64,000 nt of DNA, from NCBI RefSeq assembly GCF_041020765.1, contig NZ_JBEUEJ010000007.1; one strand, given 5' to 3'. This document shows positions 8,978 to 18,069 of this stretch, one piece after another (the first letter of the stretch is position 1; each line of letters starts with the position of its first letter). Both the position numbers and the translations under genes were made by a program. The stretch comes from Kineococcus terrestris. Its GTDB lineage: Bacteria > Actinomycetota > Actinomycetes > Actinomycetales > Kineococcaceae. The notes below the pieces were generated by a model, which saw only the letters and a list, made by a program, of their open reading frames with translations, was not told where the DNA came from and did no database searches.

Positions 8978-9898
8978 TCAGCGACCCCGGTTCCGGCGGA
9001 CGTCGGGCACGACGACCACGGGTCCCGGCGCGCGCTGCAGCACGTCGTGGCTGGTGGAGCCCAGCAGCACGGTCAGGAAGGCCCCGCGCCCGCGGGTGCC
9101 CACCACCAGCAGCCGGCTGCCGTCGGCGGCGGCCAGCAGGGCGTCCGAGGCCTCCCCCTCCACCAGGTCGGTGCGCAGCTCCAGACCGGGCCGCTCCGCG
9201 CGCAGCCGCTCGGCCAGCTCCGCCAGCTCCTCGCGGTGGCCCTCGCGCTCGGCGTCCTGCGCCTCCACCCACACCTGCCCGCTCCAGGCGTCCAGCGGCA
9301 CCAGCGCGGTGCGCCAGGCCCGCACCACCAGCAGCGGCTCACCGAGGGCCTGCGCGTGGTCGGCGGCCACCGCCAGGGCGTCGTCGGCCCCGCGCGAGCC
9401 GTCGTGGCCCACGACGACGCCGCGCACCCCCTCGGCCTCGGCGTCGCGGACCACGGCGACGGGGCAGCAGGCGCGGGCGCTGACGGACAGGCTCGTCGAG
9501 CCCAGGTGCAGGCCCAGGTCGGGACGGCGCCGGCCGGCGTGCCGGGCGCCGGTGACCACGAGGGCGGCGGTGCGCGAGGCCTCCAGCAGCGCCGCGCGCG
9601 GGTCGTCGTGGACGACGGAGCCGTCGACCTCGACGCCGGGGTGGTCCCGGCGCGCGCGCTCCAGCACCTCGTCCACCACGGCCCGGGCCGCGGCCGCGCG
9701 GCGCTCGGCCTGCTCCCCCGCGTACCGGGCCTGGCCCAGGGCGCGGACCGGCACGGGCGCCGGCGCGGCGTGCAGCAGGTGGACGCGGGCACCGCGGCGC
9801 CCGGCCTGCTGGCAGGCCCACCAGACGGCGGGGCGGCAGCCGCGCGCGTCCTCGACCCCGACGACCACCGTCGGTCGTCCTGCGTCCGTCCCGGCCAC
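8978..9898 (-). CDS. Universal stress protein, tandem UspA domains
   Basis: A 306-residue protein with two UspA domains. Domain one opens VVVGVEDARGCRPAVWWACQQA and closes with VTGARHAGRRRPDLGLHLGSTS; domain two has VVVGHDGSRGADDAL and VVGTRGRGAFLTVLLGSTSHDVLQ. The second carries the ATP-binding G-2x-G-9x-G(S/T) pattern; the first is partly degenerate. Such proteins bind ATP and support survival in stress, low oxygen and stationary phase. The frame is open 12 codons further upstream, but GGGAGGAG lies just before the GTG at 9898, so that start is preferred. It resembles the two Usp proteins near 31.6-33.7 kb but is outside that island. Confidence 0.9.
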   Translation of the reverse strand: MAGTDAGRPTVVVGVEDARGCRPAVWWACQQAGRRGARVHLLHAAPAPVPVRALGQARYAGEQAERRAAAARAVVDEVLERARRDHPGVEVDGSVVHDDPRAALLEASRTAALVVTGARHAGRRRPDLGLHLGSTSLSVSARACCPVAVVRDAEAEGVRGVVVGHDGSRGADDALAVAADHAQALGEPLLVVRAWRTALVPLDAWSGQVWVEAQDAEREGHREELAELAERLRAERPGLELRTDLVEGEASDALLAAADGSRLLVVGTRGRGAFLTVLLGSTSHDVLQRAPGPVVVVPDVRRNRGR

Positions 9899-9986
9899 GG
9901 CTCCTCCCGGAGATCGCCCCGGGAGCATCCTCACCGCGCGCGCGGGCGCCCCGCAACCCCCGGCGCGGGGCTCGCGGGGCGGGCGC

Positions 9987-11318
9987 TCAGAGGTCCTTGC
10001 GCAGGTCCACGCCGAGGTCGAGGTCGGCCACCGCCACGGCGCGGCCCAGCGCCAGCGACGCGTTGCCGGCGATGCCCACGGCGACCGAGCGCAGGCCGTC
10101 GAGGTGACCGGCCGGCGTGCCCAGCGGGTCCTCGCCCGGTCCGACGAAGACGTCGCGCAGCAGCTTGACGTCGCCGCCGCCGTGGCCGCCGTCGCCGGAC
10201 TCGATCGGCACCTCGCGGGCGCGCTCCCAGTGCCGCTGCAGGACCAGGCGCTCGGAGACCGGGCGCGGGTCGTCGGCGGCGCCGTCCTCGGGGGTGGCGC
10301 TGGGGTCCACGGCCAGGTCGGCCGAGACGGACCCGCGCTCGACCACCGTCAGCTCCGCGCGGCCCTCGGTGCCGTTGACGGCGACGGTGTAGCCCTCCCA
10401 GGGCGCGTGCGCGTTGAGGGAGTAGCTCATCGAGGGCCCGCCCTCGTAGTCGACGACGAGGGACAGGTTGTCCTCGATGGTGATCCCCCCGCCGAAGACG
10501 TCCTGGTCGCGGCGGTAGCCGTCCTCGCCCTCGTTGGCCCAGTACAGGTCCCGCAGCAGCGGGTCGGTGCGCAGGTCCAGCAGGAACGGGTCGGCGCCCG
10601 CCCCGTCGACGGTGCCGCGCTCGGGGCGCTCGCCCAGGCCGCGGGCGGCGGCGTTCTCGGCGCCGTAGAAGCGCAGGCCACCGCTGGCGAACACCCGCCG
10701 CGGCACGTCGTCGATCCACCAGTTGACGAGGTCGAAGTGGTGGGAGGCCTTGTGCACCAGCAGCCCGCCGGAGTTCTCCTTGACGCGGTGCCAGCGGCGG
10801 AAGTAGTCCGCGCCGTGCTTGGTGTCCAGGACCCACTCGAAGTGCACCGAGGTGACCTTGCCGACCGCGCCGGAGGCGACGAGGCGCTTGAGGCCCGCGT
10901 TGCGCGGGGAGTAGCGGTAGTTGAACGTCACGACCATGGAGCGGCCGCTGCGCTCGACGGCCTCGGTGATGCGCCGGCAGCCCTCGACGTCGGTGGTCAG
11001 CGGCTTCTCGACGACGACGTCGGCGCCCGCCAGCAGCGCGCGGCAGACGTGGTCGGCGTGGGTGTGGTCGGGGGTGGTGACGACGACGCGGTCCAGCCGC
11101 TCCTCGGTGACCATCCGCTCGAGGTCGTCCGGCGACCACAGCGCCGGCGCCGGGTACCCGGCGGCCACGACGGCGTCGGCGTGGAACCGCGCCCTGCCCG
11201 TGTTCGTGTCGGCGAGGGCCACCAGCTCGGCGACGTCGGCGTGCGCGCCGGTCACCGCCCCCACGTACATGCGGGCCCGCGACCCGCACCCCACGATCCC
11301 GTACCGGCGGCGTGCCAT
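9987..11318 (-). CDS. Gfo/Idh/MocA family oxidoreductase
   Basis: A 443-residue NAD(P)-dependent sugar or polyol dehydrogenase. The Rossmann domain starts YGIVGCGSRARMYVGA, followed by VVTTPDHTHADHV and the catalytic-site motif VVVEKPLTTD; the C-terminal alpha/beta domain has VTFNYRYSPRNAGLKRL and the substrate-side helix GLLVHKASHHFDLVNWW. Long insertions make it larger than the usual 330-390 residues. The substrate is unknown. ATG 11318 was chosen over an upstream frame extension because GAGGAGAG precedes it and the NAD fold begins four residues in. A promoter with a perfect 18-base palindrome (11343-11360) sits directly upstream, matching the layout before the other Gfo/Idh operon and the lyase gene. 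Confidence 0.92.
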   Translation of the reverse strand: MARRRYGIVGCGSRARMYVGAVTGAHADVAELVALADTNTGRARFHADAVVAAGYPAPALWSPDDLERMVTEERLDRVVVTTPDHTHADHVCRALLAGADVVVEKPLTTDVEGCRRITEAVERSGRSMVVTFNYRYSPRNAGLKRLVASGAVGKVTSVHFEWVLDTKHGADYFRRWHRVKENSGGLLVHKASHHFDLVNWWIDDVPRRVFASGGLRFYGAENAAARGLGERPERGTVDGAGADPFLLDLRTDPLLRDLYWANEGEDGYRRDQDVFGGGITIEDNLSLVVDYEGGPSMSYSLNAHAPWEGYTVAVNGTEGRAELTVVERGSVSADLAVDPSATPEDGAADDPRPVSERLVLQRHWERAREVPIESGDGGHGGGDVKLLRDVFVGPGEDPLGTPAGHLDGLRSVAVGIAGNASLALGRAVAVADLDLGVDLRKDL

Positions 11319-11342
11319 GTGTGCGCTCTCCTCGTCGAGGCG

Positions 11343-11394
11343 GTGGAAAACCTTTTCCACGCGAACCATAGTTCCGGCCGGCCGCGGACGTCAA
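11343..11394 (-). promoter_or_regulatory. Promoter plus LacI-type operator of Gfo/Idh gene
   Basis: On the minus strand TTGACG (11389-11394), an 18-base spacer and TATGGT (11365-11370) form a clear sigma-70-type promoter. Six bases after it lies GGAAAAGGTTTTCC within an 18-base inverted repeat, GTGGAAAA-N2-TTTTCCAC (11343-11360), positioned over the expected transcription start, where a repressor would block initiation. Confidence 0.7.
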
Positions 11395-11409
11395 CGCCCG
11401 GGGGCCTCC

Positions 11410-11805
11410 TCAGGAGCGCACGTCGGCCGGGCCGCGGTGCACGGCGAACCCGGCCGCGATCCACGCCTCGACCCCGCCGACCAGGTCGGTCGCGCGGTGC
11501 AGGCCCACCGCGCGCAGCGAGGCGGCGGCCAGGCTGGAGCTGTACCCGTGGCGGCAGACCACCACGACGAGCAGGTCCGGCCCGCTCGCCTCGGGGATCC
11601 GCCACGGGCAGGTGGGGTCCAGCCGCCACTCCAGGACGGTGCGGTCGATCACCAGCGCGCCGGGGAACTCCCCCTGCTCGCGCCGGTGCGCCGGGGTGCG
11701 GGTGTCCACGACCAGCGCGCCGTCCGCCTGCGCGGCGGCCACCTCGGGCGCGCTCAGGCGCCGCGCACCCGCGCGCGCCACCGCCAGGACCTCCTCGACC
11801 CCCAC
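11410..11805 (-). CDS. Rhodanese-like domain protein
   Basis: A 131-residue single-domain rhodanese. The fold shows LSAPEVAAAQADGALVVDTRTPAHRREQGEFPGALVIDR, the active-site loop CRHGYSSSLAA with the persulfide-forming Cys, and the closing LVGGVEAWIAAGF. The loop is CRHGYSS where the common sequence is CxxGxRS, and the family's second Arg is replaced, so sulfur-acceptor specificity may differ. A 4-residue-longer insertion (VLEWRLDPTCPWRIPE) is typical of actinobacterial rhodanese-like proteins. It starts with GTG 27 bases downstream of the DUF2264 gene and could be cotranscribed with the ABC operon, although its role there is not obvious. Confidence 0.85.
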   Translation of the reverse strand: MGVEEVLAVARAGARRLSAPEVAAAQADGALVVDTRTPAHRREQGEFPGALVIDRTVLEWRLDPTCPWRIPEASGPDLLVVVVCRHGYSSSLAAASLRAVGLHRATDLVGGVEAWIAAGFAVHRGPADVRS

Positions 11806-11831
11806 GCGCCCACCCTGCCGTCCCGCGCCCC

Positions 11832-13829
11832 CTACCGCGCGGTGTGCGCCCGCACGTGCGGGACCGGGCCGGACACGTCGACGTCGTGGCCCGCGCCGTC
11901 GGCCCACGCCACGCGCACCCGCTGCCCGTCGACGGCCACCCGCGGCGCCGGGCCGGGGCCGGCGGCCGACAGCGCCGCCAGGACGACGAGCGGCCCGTCG
12001 CCCGTGGCCGTGCGCAGGCGGGGGACGGCGGCCCACGCGCCGTACGCGGTGCCGGCCGGGGCGCGCACGACGTCGGCCGTCCAGCCGCCGCCGACGCCGC
12101 GCAGCTCGCTGACGAGCCCGGGGACCCGCACGACGGCACCGGCCCCCTCCCCCTCGGCGGTCACGTCGGTGGACAGCTCGTCCGGGTGGTCCACGGCCGG
12201 CGCCCAGCCCGTCAGCGCGACCGGCGTCCCGGCCGGGACGGCGTCGGCGGCGTGCACGCGCACCTCCCAGGCCCCGCGCGCCAGGACGAGGCTGCGCACC
12301 CGCGCCTGCGGGAGGACCGTGCCCTCGAAGCGCGGGCGGTGGACGGAGGCCGCCCAGTCCGGGCCGGTGCCCAGCGGCTCGAACGCGGCGCGCGCCGAGG
12401 TGCGGCCGCGGACGGTCAGGCTCAGGGAGTTCTCCGCCTCGTTGCGCGCCGACGTCGGGCCCGTCCGCGTGGAGTAGGCGAACCGGGCGTAGTGCGGGTC
12501 GGGCGCGCCGTCGCCGGGGTCGCCGGGGCGGTGGTGGTCGGCGCCGTGGTTGTGCACGCGCACGAGGCCGTCGGCCGTGGACTGCACGAGCCAGCCGGCG
12601 GGGGCGATCGGCGTCGTGGCGTCCGGCCCGGCCGCGGGCACGGGTTCCTCGACGGACGTCCACAGCGGGTGGTCCTCGCCCGCCAGCAGGGCCAGGAACC
12701 CCTTGGACGCCCAGTACGGCGAGGCCGGGCCGGAGTACGGCTGCAGCGTGGAGGCGTGCGGGCCGTACCAGCCGCGCGACAGGACGCCGCCGGTGGCCGC
12801 GCCGCGCTCGAGGAAGTGGCGCAGGCAGCCGGTGACCAGCGCGCGCGAGGTCCCCGGGCTCAGCGGGGTGTCGCCGGTGACGGCGCCGAGGGCGACGGGC
12901 GCGACCGCGGCCCAGCGGTAGGTCAGGGACCGCCCCTGGTGCAGCGGGGCGCCGTCGGCGTCGAACGTGCGGGCGTACGTGCCGAGGAACTCCCGCAGCC
13001 GCTCGCCGAGGACCTTCCGCAGGTCCTCCGGGCCGCGGTGGCGGGCGTGCAGCACCGGGTACAGGTGCATGGCCCAGCCGACGTAGTGGTCGAACATCCG
13101 CCCGTCGCCGTCGGTGTACCAGCCGTCGCCGACGTACCAGCCCTCCAGCAGGTCCAGGCCGCGCTGCACGGCCGCGGCCGTCTCGGCGTCCCCGCGGCCG
13201 GCGCTCTCGAGGAACGAGGCGACGGTGAGCGGGAACAGGTACCAGTTGTTCGGCGCGGGCTCGTGGCGCAGGCTGTCGCGCAGCCACGCCTCGGCGCGGT
13301 CCTGCTCGTCGGTGGACAGCGTGTCCCACAACCAGTCGCGGGTCAGCTCCAGCCCGAGCGCCACCGACGCCGGCTCGACCATCGGCTGGCCCTGCACGCG
13401 CACCGAGCGGATCAGCGGCCACGACTCCGCGTCGTCGGCGCCCGGCGTGCGGGTACCGGCGACCAGGCCCGAGCGGTAGCGCTCCAGGTGCCCGTGCGGG
13501 TCGGCCCCGCCCTGCCCGGCGACGAGGAACGCCGCGGTGAGGAACGTGCGGGCGTAGCCCTCCAGCCCGTCGCTGACCCAGCCGGCGCGCGCGGGTTCCC
13601 CGGGCAGGTCCAGGCGGGCGAACCCCGGGGTGGCCCAGGGGCGCGCGGCCAGCAGCAGGTCGTCGGCGGCGGCGGCCACGTGCGCGCGCGTCCAGCCGGT
13701 GACCGGCGACAGGGCGCGGTCCTCGGGCAGTTCGCGCAGCGTCGCCAGCTCGGGCGGCAGCGCGGGGTTCGGGGCGGTGGGCACGGGTGCGGCTCCTCGG
13801 GCTTCGGGACGGGGTGCGGGGGCGCTCAC
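11832..13829 (-). CDS. DUF2264 domain protein
   Basis: A 665-residue protein of the DUF2264 family, predicted cytosolic (no signal peptide). The N-terminal two-thirds is an alpha/alpha barrel of glycan-lyase/hydrolase style with APNNWYLFPLTVASFLESAG, EGWYVGDGWYTDGDGRMFDHYVGWAMHLYP, GRSLTYRWAAVAPVALG and SRGWYGPHASTLQPYSGPASPYWASKGF; the C-terminal third is a beta-sandwich. These aromatic, acidic and His-containing blocks are typical of the family, whose biochemical activity is not firmly established; members lie in polysaccharide-use loci. GTG 13829 overlaps the preceding stop (GTGA), so it is the fifth gene of a coupled operon. A role in breaking an imported acidic oligosaccharide is inference. 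Confidence 0.88.
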   Translation of the reverse strand: MSAPAPRPEARGAAPVPTAPNPALPPELATLRELPEDRALSPVTGWTRAHVAAAADDLLLAARPWATPGFARLDLPGEPARAGWVSDGLEGYARTFLTAAFLVAGQGGADPHGHLERYRSGLVAGTRTPGADDAESWPLIRSVRVQGQPMVEPASVALGLELTRDWLWDTLSTDEQDRAEAWLRDSLRHEPAPNNWYLFPLTVASFLESAGRGDAETAAAVQRGLDLLEGWYVGDGWYTDGDGRMFDHYVGWAMHLYPVLHARHRGPEDLRKVLGERLREFLGTYARTFDADGAPLHQGRSLTYRWAAVAPVALGAVTGDTPLSPGTSRALVTGCLRHFLERGAATGGVLSRGWYGPHASTLQPYSGPASPYWASKGFLALLAGEDHPLWTSVEEPVPAAGPDATTPIAPAGWLVQSTADGLVRVHNHGADHHRPGDPGDGAPDPHYARFAYSTRTGPTSARNEAENSLSLTVRGRTSARAAFEPLGTGPDWAASVHRPRFEGTVLPQARVRSLVLARGAWEVRVHAADAVPAGTPVALTGWAPAVDHPDELSTDVTAEGEGAGAVVRVPGLVSELRGVGGGWTADVVRAPAGTAYGAWAAVPRLRTATGDGPLVVLAALSAAGPGPAPRVAVDGQRVRVAWADGAGHDVDVSGPVPHVRAHTAR

Positions 13830-14830
13830 GCGCTGCGCTCCAGCGCGGTGCGGGTGACGGGGTGGGCGAACGGGCGCCCGGCGGCGAAGCGCTCGACCTC
13901 GGCGGCCGCCGAGGCGGTCAGGCGCTGCAGCTCGTTGCCCGCCGAGCCCGCCACGTGCGGGGTGAGCAGGACGTTCGGCAGTCCCCACAGCGGGTGCTGC
14001 GGCGGCAGCGGTTCGGGGTCGGTGACGTCGAGGACGGCGTGCAGGCGGCCGCTGAGCAGCTCGGCGGTCAGGGCGTCCGCGTCCACGACGGGACCGCGCG
14101 CGGTGTTCACCAGCGTCGCGCCGTCGCGCAGCCGGGCCAGCAGACCCGCGTCGACCAGGCCGGTGGTCTCGGGCAGCAGGGGCGTGTGCACGGTGAGGAC
14201 GTCGCTGCGCTCGAACAGCTCCGCGAGCCCGACGGGTTCGGCGCCCAGCGCCCGCACGTCGGCGTCGGCGACGTACGGGTCGTGCAGGAGCACGCGCAGG
14301 TCGAACGGTCGCAGCAGCTCCACCACGCGACGTCCCACGAGGGAGGCCGACAGCACGCCCACGGTCGCGCCGTGGTTGCCGCCCGCGTCACTGACCGCCG
14401 TCGCCGCCCGTGAGCGGACCCGGGCGTACTCGTGCGCGGACTCCAGCACGCGCTTGCCGGCCAGCAGGACCACGGCGAGCGTGTACTCGGCGACGGGGAC
14501 GGCGTTGGCCGCGGCGGCCGACGAGACGGCGATGCCGCGATCCCACACCGCCGGGGACAGGTGGTGGCGCACCGTCCCGGCGGCGTGCACGACCGCCCGC
14601 AGCCGCGGGGCGGCCGCCACCACCTCGGCGCTGACGCGCGGGCTGCCCCAGCCGGTGACCAGGACGTCCGCGCCGGCCAGGGCCGCGCGCGCGCCGGGGG
14701 CGGCGAAGTCGGTCAGCACCTCCTCGTGGACCTGCGCGTGCGGGCGCAGGCGCTCGCGCAGGTCGGCCACGAGCACGTCGCGCGGCGGGCGCGGGTCCAT
14801 CGCCAGGACCGCCCGCACCTCCGGGCTCAC
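13826..14830 (-). CDS. D-isomer specific 2-hydroxyacid dehydrogenase family protein
   Basis: A 334-residue member of the D-2-hydroxyacid dehydrogenase superfamily (phosphoglycerate/glyoxylate reductase type). The catalytic triad is visible as Arg in VNTARGPVVD, Glu in VTDPEPLPPQHPL and His in LTPHVAGSAGNE. The NAD loop reads VGVLSASLVGRRVVELL, a variant of GxGxxG in which the middle Gly is Ser, so cofactor binding may be altered. The substrate domain contains LVTGWGSPRVSAEVV. The GTG start overlaps the stop of the permease gene by four bases. In this operon it may reduce or oxidise a sugar acid brought in by the transporter; the substrate is unproven. Confidence 0.88.
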   Translation of the reverse strand: MSPEVRAVLAMDPRPPRDVLVADLRERLRPHAQVHEEVLTDFAAPGARAALAGADVLVTGWGSPRVSAEVVAAAPRLRAVVHAAGTVRHHLSPAVWDRGIAVSSAAAANAVPVAEYTLAVVLLAGKRVLESAHEYARVRSRAATAVSDAGGNHGATVGVLSASLVGRRVVELLRPFDLRVLLHDPYVADADVRALGAEPVGLAELFERSDVLTVHTPLLPETTGLVDAGLLARLRDGATLVNTARGPVVDADALTAELLSGRLHAVLDVTDPEPLPPQHPLWGLPNVLLTPHVAGSAGNELQRLTASAAAEVERFAAGRPFAHPVTRTALERSA

Positions 14831-15747
14831 TTCACGCTCCCCGCGGTCAGGCCGGAGCGCCAGAAGCGCTGCAGCAGGACGAAGGCCACCACGAGCGGCA
14901 GCAGCGCCAGCAGGGAGCCGATCACCACCAGCGGGTAGTAGTCGGGGAAGATCGACGCCGAGGAGTTCCACGTGTACAGGCCCAGGCTCAGCGGGTACAG
15001 CGACTGGTCGGACAGCATCACCAGCGGCAGGAAGAAGTTGTTCCAGATGGACGTCAGCTGGAACAGGAAGATGGTGACGAAGCCCGGCGCCAGCATGCGC
15101 AGCCCGACGGACAGGAAGCTGCGCAGCTCCCCCGCCCCGTCCACGCGCGCCGCCTCCAGGACCTCGCCGGGCACGTAGCCGGCGGAGAACACCCGGGCGA
15201 GGTACACGCCGAACGGGTTGAACAGCACGGGCACGAACACCGCCCACACCGTGTCCACGGCCCCGACCTGCGAGGCCATGAGGTACAGCGGCAGCGCGAG
15301 CACCGTGCCCGGCACCATGACCGACACGAGCACCAGGACGAACAGCGGCCGCTTGCCCGTGAACTCGAACTTGTCGAACACGTAGCCGGCCGCGGTGCTC
15401 AGCAGCGCACCCAGGGCGGCGCCGACGACCGCGTAGAGGAGGCTGTTGCGGTACCACGTCAGGTACAGCCCGTCCTCCTCGGCCAGCAGCGCGCGCACGT
15501 TGTCGGCGAAGGCGAACGTGGAGAAGTCGAGCAGCCGGGAGGCGAACAGCGCCTCGGCGTCCTTGGTGGCGGCCAGCAGCAGCCACGCCAGCGGCAGCAG
15601 CGCGTACAGGACGGCCACGGCGACGACGACGTTGGCCGTCGCCCGGCCGGTCGGCCCGGCCCGGCGCACGGGGCGGGCGGGCCGGTCGCGCTGCACGCGG
15701 ACCTCGCGCTCGGGGGTCGTCCCGACCCGGGGGGCCGTGGTGCTCAC
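14827..15747 (-). CDS. ABC sugar importer permease, MalG-like (CUT1)
   Basis: A 306-residue inner-membrane permease of a carbohydrate ABC importer. A basic, low-complexity N-terminus is followed by six predicted transmembrane segments, the first being VVVAVAVLYALLPLAWLLLA. The EAA loop that docks the ATPase reads VLEAARVDGAGELRSFLSV, and the MalG-type QLTSIWNNFFLPLVM and C-terminal segment are present. It follows the MalF-like permease with a GTGA overlap. No ATPase gene lies in the operon, as is usual for actinobacterial CUT1 systems that share a multitask MsiK-type ATPase. Confidence 0.93.
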   Translation of the reverse strand: MSTTAPRVGTTPEREVRVQRDRPARPVRRAGPTGRATANVVVAVAVLYALLPLAWLLLAATKDAEALFASRLLDFSTFAFADNVRALLAEEDGLYLTWYRNSLLYAVVGAALGALLSTAAGYVFDKFEFTGKRPLFVLVLVSVMVPGTVLALPLYLMASQVGAVDTVWAVFVPVLFNPFGVYLARVFSAGYVPGEVLEAARVDGAGELRSFLSVGLRMLAPGFVTIFLFQLTSIWNNFFLPLVMLSDQSLYPLSLGLYTWNSSASIFPDYYPLVVIGSLLALLPLVVAFVLLQRFWRSGLTAGSVK

Positions 15748-16709
15748 GCCTCCTCACCTCCTCGGCGCGCCCCGCGGGAGGCACCGCGGGACACCAGGTA
15801 CGACAGCGTGCAGCACACCAGCAGCAGCAGGACCGAGGCCGCGGAGGCCAGCCCGTAGTTGTTGCGCGTGAACGCCGCGTCGAAGATGTACATGTTGGGC
15901 GTGAACCGGGTGCCGATGAGCGGGGTCACCTGGCCCATGAGCATCGGCTCGGTGAACAGCTGTAGGGCGCCGATGACGGTGAACATCACGACGGTCACGA
16001 CCGTGGCCCGCACCAGCGGGACCTTGACCCGCAGCGCGGTGCGCACCGCGCCCGCGCCGTCGATGGAGGCCGCCTCCAGCAGCTCGCGCGGCACGGCGCG
16101 CAGCGCGGCGAAGAAGATGACGGTCGTGTACCCCAGCCCGCTCCACAGCGCGATGTTGACCAGGGAGGGGACCAGCAGCTGCAGGCCGAGGAAGTCCACC
16201 TGCAGGTCCAGCCGCTGCAGCACCCCCAGCACCGGGGACAGCCCCGGCGTGTAGAGGTACAGCCAGATGACGGCGGCGATGATGCCGGGCACGGCGTGCG
16301 GGACGAACAGGACCGTCTGGCTCAGCTGCCGCGCCAGCACCAGGCCGGAGTCCAGCAGCAGGGCCAGGACCAGCGCCCCGACGACCACGAGCGGCACGAA
16401 CAGGGCGATGTACAGCAGCGTGATGCCGACACCGCGCACGAAGCTGGGGTCGGCGAGCACCGCGGCGTAGTTGCGCACGCCGGCGAAGGTCGTCTCGGCG
16501 GTGCCGAACCCCAGGCCGGAGTGGGTCGTGGAGAAGAAGCTGAGGTAGGCCGCGTAGAGGACGGGGACGAGGAACACGGCGACGAGCAGGAGGGTGAAGG
16601 GCCCCAGCAGGACCCCCACCGCCAGGCGCTGCGAGCGCCGCGACGGGCGCACGCGCTCGGGCGTCCCCCTCCCGGTCCGCCCCTGGACGCGGGTGTCGAG
16701 AGCGCTCAC
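15744..16709 (-). CDS. ABC sugar importer permease, MalF-like (CUT1)
   Basis: A 321-residue permease, partner of the MalG-like protein. It has six predicted membrane segments starting with LAVGVLLGPFTLLLVAVFLV, an AHAVPGIIAAVIW-type segment, and the EAA loop LLEAASIDGAGAVRTALRVKVPL. The extra MalF periplasmic domain of enterobacteria is missing, as usual for actinobacteria. The GTG at 16709 overlaps the binding-protein stop (GTGA). Together the binding protein and two permeases make an incomplete importer that needs a shared ATPase encoded elsewhere. Confidence 0.93.
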   Translation of the reverse strand: MSALDTRVQGRTGRGTPERVRPSRRSQRLAVGVLLGPFTLLLVAVFLVPVLYAAYLSFFSTTHSGLGFGTAETTFAGVRNYAAVLADPSFVRGVGITLLYIALFVPLVVVGALVLALLLDSGLVLARQLSQTVLFVPHAVPGIIAAVIWLYLYTPGLSPVLGVLQRLDLQVDFLGLQLLVPSLVNIALWSGLGYTTVIFFAALRAVPRELLEAASIDGAGAVRTALRVKVPLVRATVVTVVMFTVIGALQLFTEPMLMGQVTPLIGTRFTPNMYIFDAAFTRNNYGLASAASVLLLLVCCTLSYLVSRGASRGARRGGEEA

Positions 16710-18022
16710 GCCCGCCTCACCGCCAGTCCGAGGCTGCGCATGTCGGGCAACGTCTCCTCCTCCGCGGCGGCCAGCGCCTGCTCGATGGTGGTCCCGTAGG
16801 GCAGGCGGGCGAACCCGTTGCCGATGGACGCGCCGGTGGCCTGCATGCGCGGGCCCCAGACCCAGCCGGTCTGCAGCAGCTGCGACTGCTCGGCGACGAA
16901 TCCGTAGTAGTCCTGGCCGCCGTAGTAGCTCGTGTCGAACTGGTCGGCGGCGGGCCCGAGCAGCGCGGGCGCGGCGGGGAACATGCTCGACGTGCCGCTG
17001 GACAGGCGCGCGGTGATGGCCTCGGGCGAGGTGGAGACCCACTCCAGGAACTCCAGGGCCCGCTCCTTGCGCGGGCTGTCGGCGGTGACGACGTGCACCG
17101 AACCGCCCTGCACGCCCAGCGACGGCTCCTCGCCGGACCACTGCGGCAGCGGCGCGGCCCGCCACTGCCCGGCGCCGCCGGGCACGGAGGTGATGAGGTT
17201 GGCCGCGCCCCAGGCGCCGACGACGAACGAGGCCGTGCGGCCGCCGGCCAGCGACGCCAGCCACTGCTGGCTGCTCTGCGGGTCGACGGCGACGAGGTCG
17301 TCGTCGACGAGGCCCTGCCAGTACCCGGCGACCCGGCGGGTGGGCTCGTCGAGGAAGTCCAGGACCCACTCGCCGCCGCCGGGGGCGGTGTCGTCGATGT
17401 CGAACCAGCGGGCGTCCAGCTGCTGGCAGTACCCGGCGAAGTAGGGGTAGCCGTTGGGGTGGAAGGAGGCCAGGTGGACTCCGGTGCGGCCCCGCAGGTC
17501 GCGGGCGGCGGCGGCGAACTCCTCCCACGTCGTGGGCACGTCCACGCCCGCGGCGGCGAGCAGGTCGGGCCGGTGCAGGAGCACCATCGGCTCCACGTCC
17601 AGCGGCACCGCGTAGGCGCGGCCGGCGAAGGTCGCCGTGTCCCACGCCTGCGGCAGCAGCCTCTCGCGGAAGGAGGGGCTGACGAGGTCGGTGATGTCGG
17701 CGGCGACGCCGTCCAGCGCGAAACCGGGCAGTTCGGCGTACTCCATCGAGACCACGTCCGGGGCGTTGCCGGCGCGGAAGGCGTTGGACAGCTTGGCCGA
17801 GCCGCCCGACCCGCCCGAGGGCACGGCGTCGAAGACGACGGGCGCGTCGGGACGGGCCGCGTTCCAGGCGTCGGCGACGCTCTGGGTGCCGCGCAGCGAG
17901 GACCAGAAGGTCAGCGGGCCCTCGGGGTCGCCGGCGCTCGCGCGGCCGCAGGAGGTCGCGGCCCCGGCGAGGGCGGCGGCTCCAGCACCGGCGAGCAGCT
18001 GGCGCCGGGTGGGGGTTCTCAC
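16706..18022 (-). CDS. ABC sugar importer substrate-binding lipoprotein
   Basis: A 438-residue extracellular solute-binding protein of the CUT1 class. The N-terminus MRTPTRRQLLAGAG with twin Arg and the lipobox AATSC around residue 25 indicate a membrane-anchored lipoprotein, possibly Tat-exported. Binding-protein features include LTFWSSLRGTQSVADAWNAA, APDVVSMEYAELPGFA, AYAVPLDVEPMVLLHRPDLL and RKERALEFLEWVSTSPEA. The GTG start follows GAGGAGTCCCCCC. It is the first gene of the five-gene coupled operon; the regulator gene just upstream and an inverted repeat in the gap suggest local control. Ligand unknown, probably an oligosaccharide or sugar acid. Confidence 0.93.
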   Translation of the reverse strand: MRTPTRRQLLAGAGAAALAGAATSCGRASAGDPEGPLTFWSSLRGTQSVADAWNAARPDAPVVFDAVPSGGSGGSAKLSNAFRAGNAPDVVSMEYAELPGFALDGVAADITDLVSPSFRERLLPQAWDTATFAGRAYAVPLDVEPMVLLHRPDLLAAAGVDVPTTWEEFAAAARDLRGRTGVHLASFHPNGYPYFAGYCQQLDARWFDIDDTAPGGGEWVLDFLDEPTRRVAGYWQGLVDDDLVAVDPQSSQQWLASLAGGRTASFVVGAWGAANLITSVPGGAGQWRAAPLPQWSGEEPSLGVQGGSVHVVTADSPRKERALEFLEWVSTSPEAITARLSSGTSSMFPAAPALLGPAADQFDTSYYGGQDYYGFVAEQSQLLQTGWVWGPRMQATGASIGNGFARLPYGTTIEQALAAAEEETLPDMRSLGLAVRRA

Positions 18023-18069
18023 GGGGGGACTCCTCGTCGTCGAGGTCGTCGTGTCGTCGGACGCCCTCG

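Noticed and set aside
9054..15077. A 2007-codon open frame on the plus strand
   Set aside because: It is antisense to six well-supported genes, is Ser/Arg/Pro-rich low complexity, and reflects the absence of stops in GC-rich DNA.
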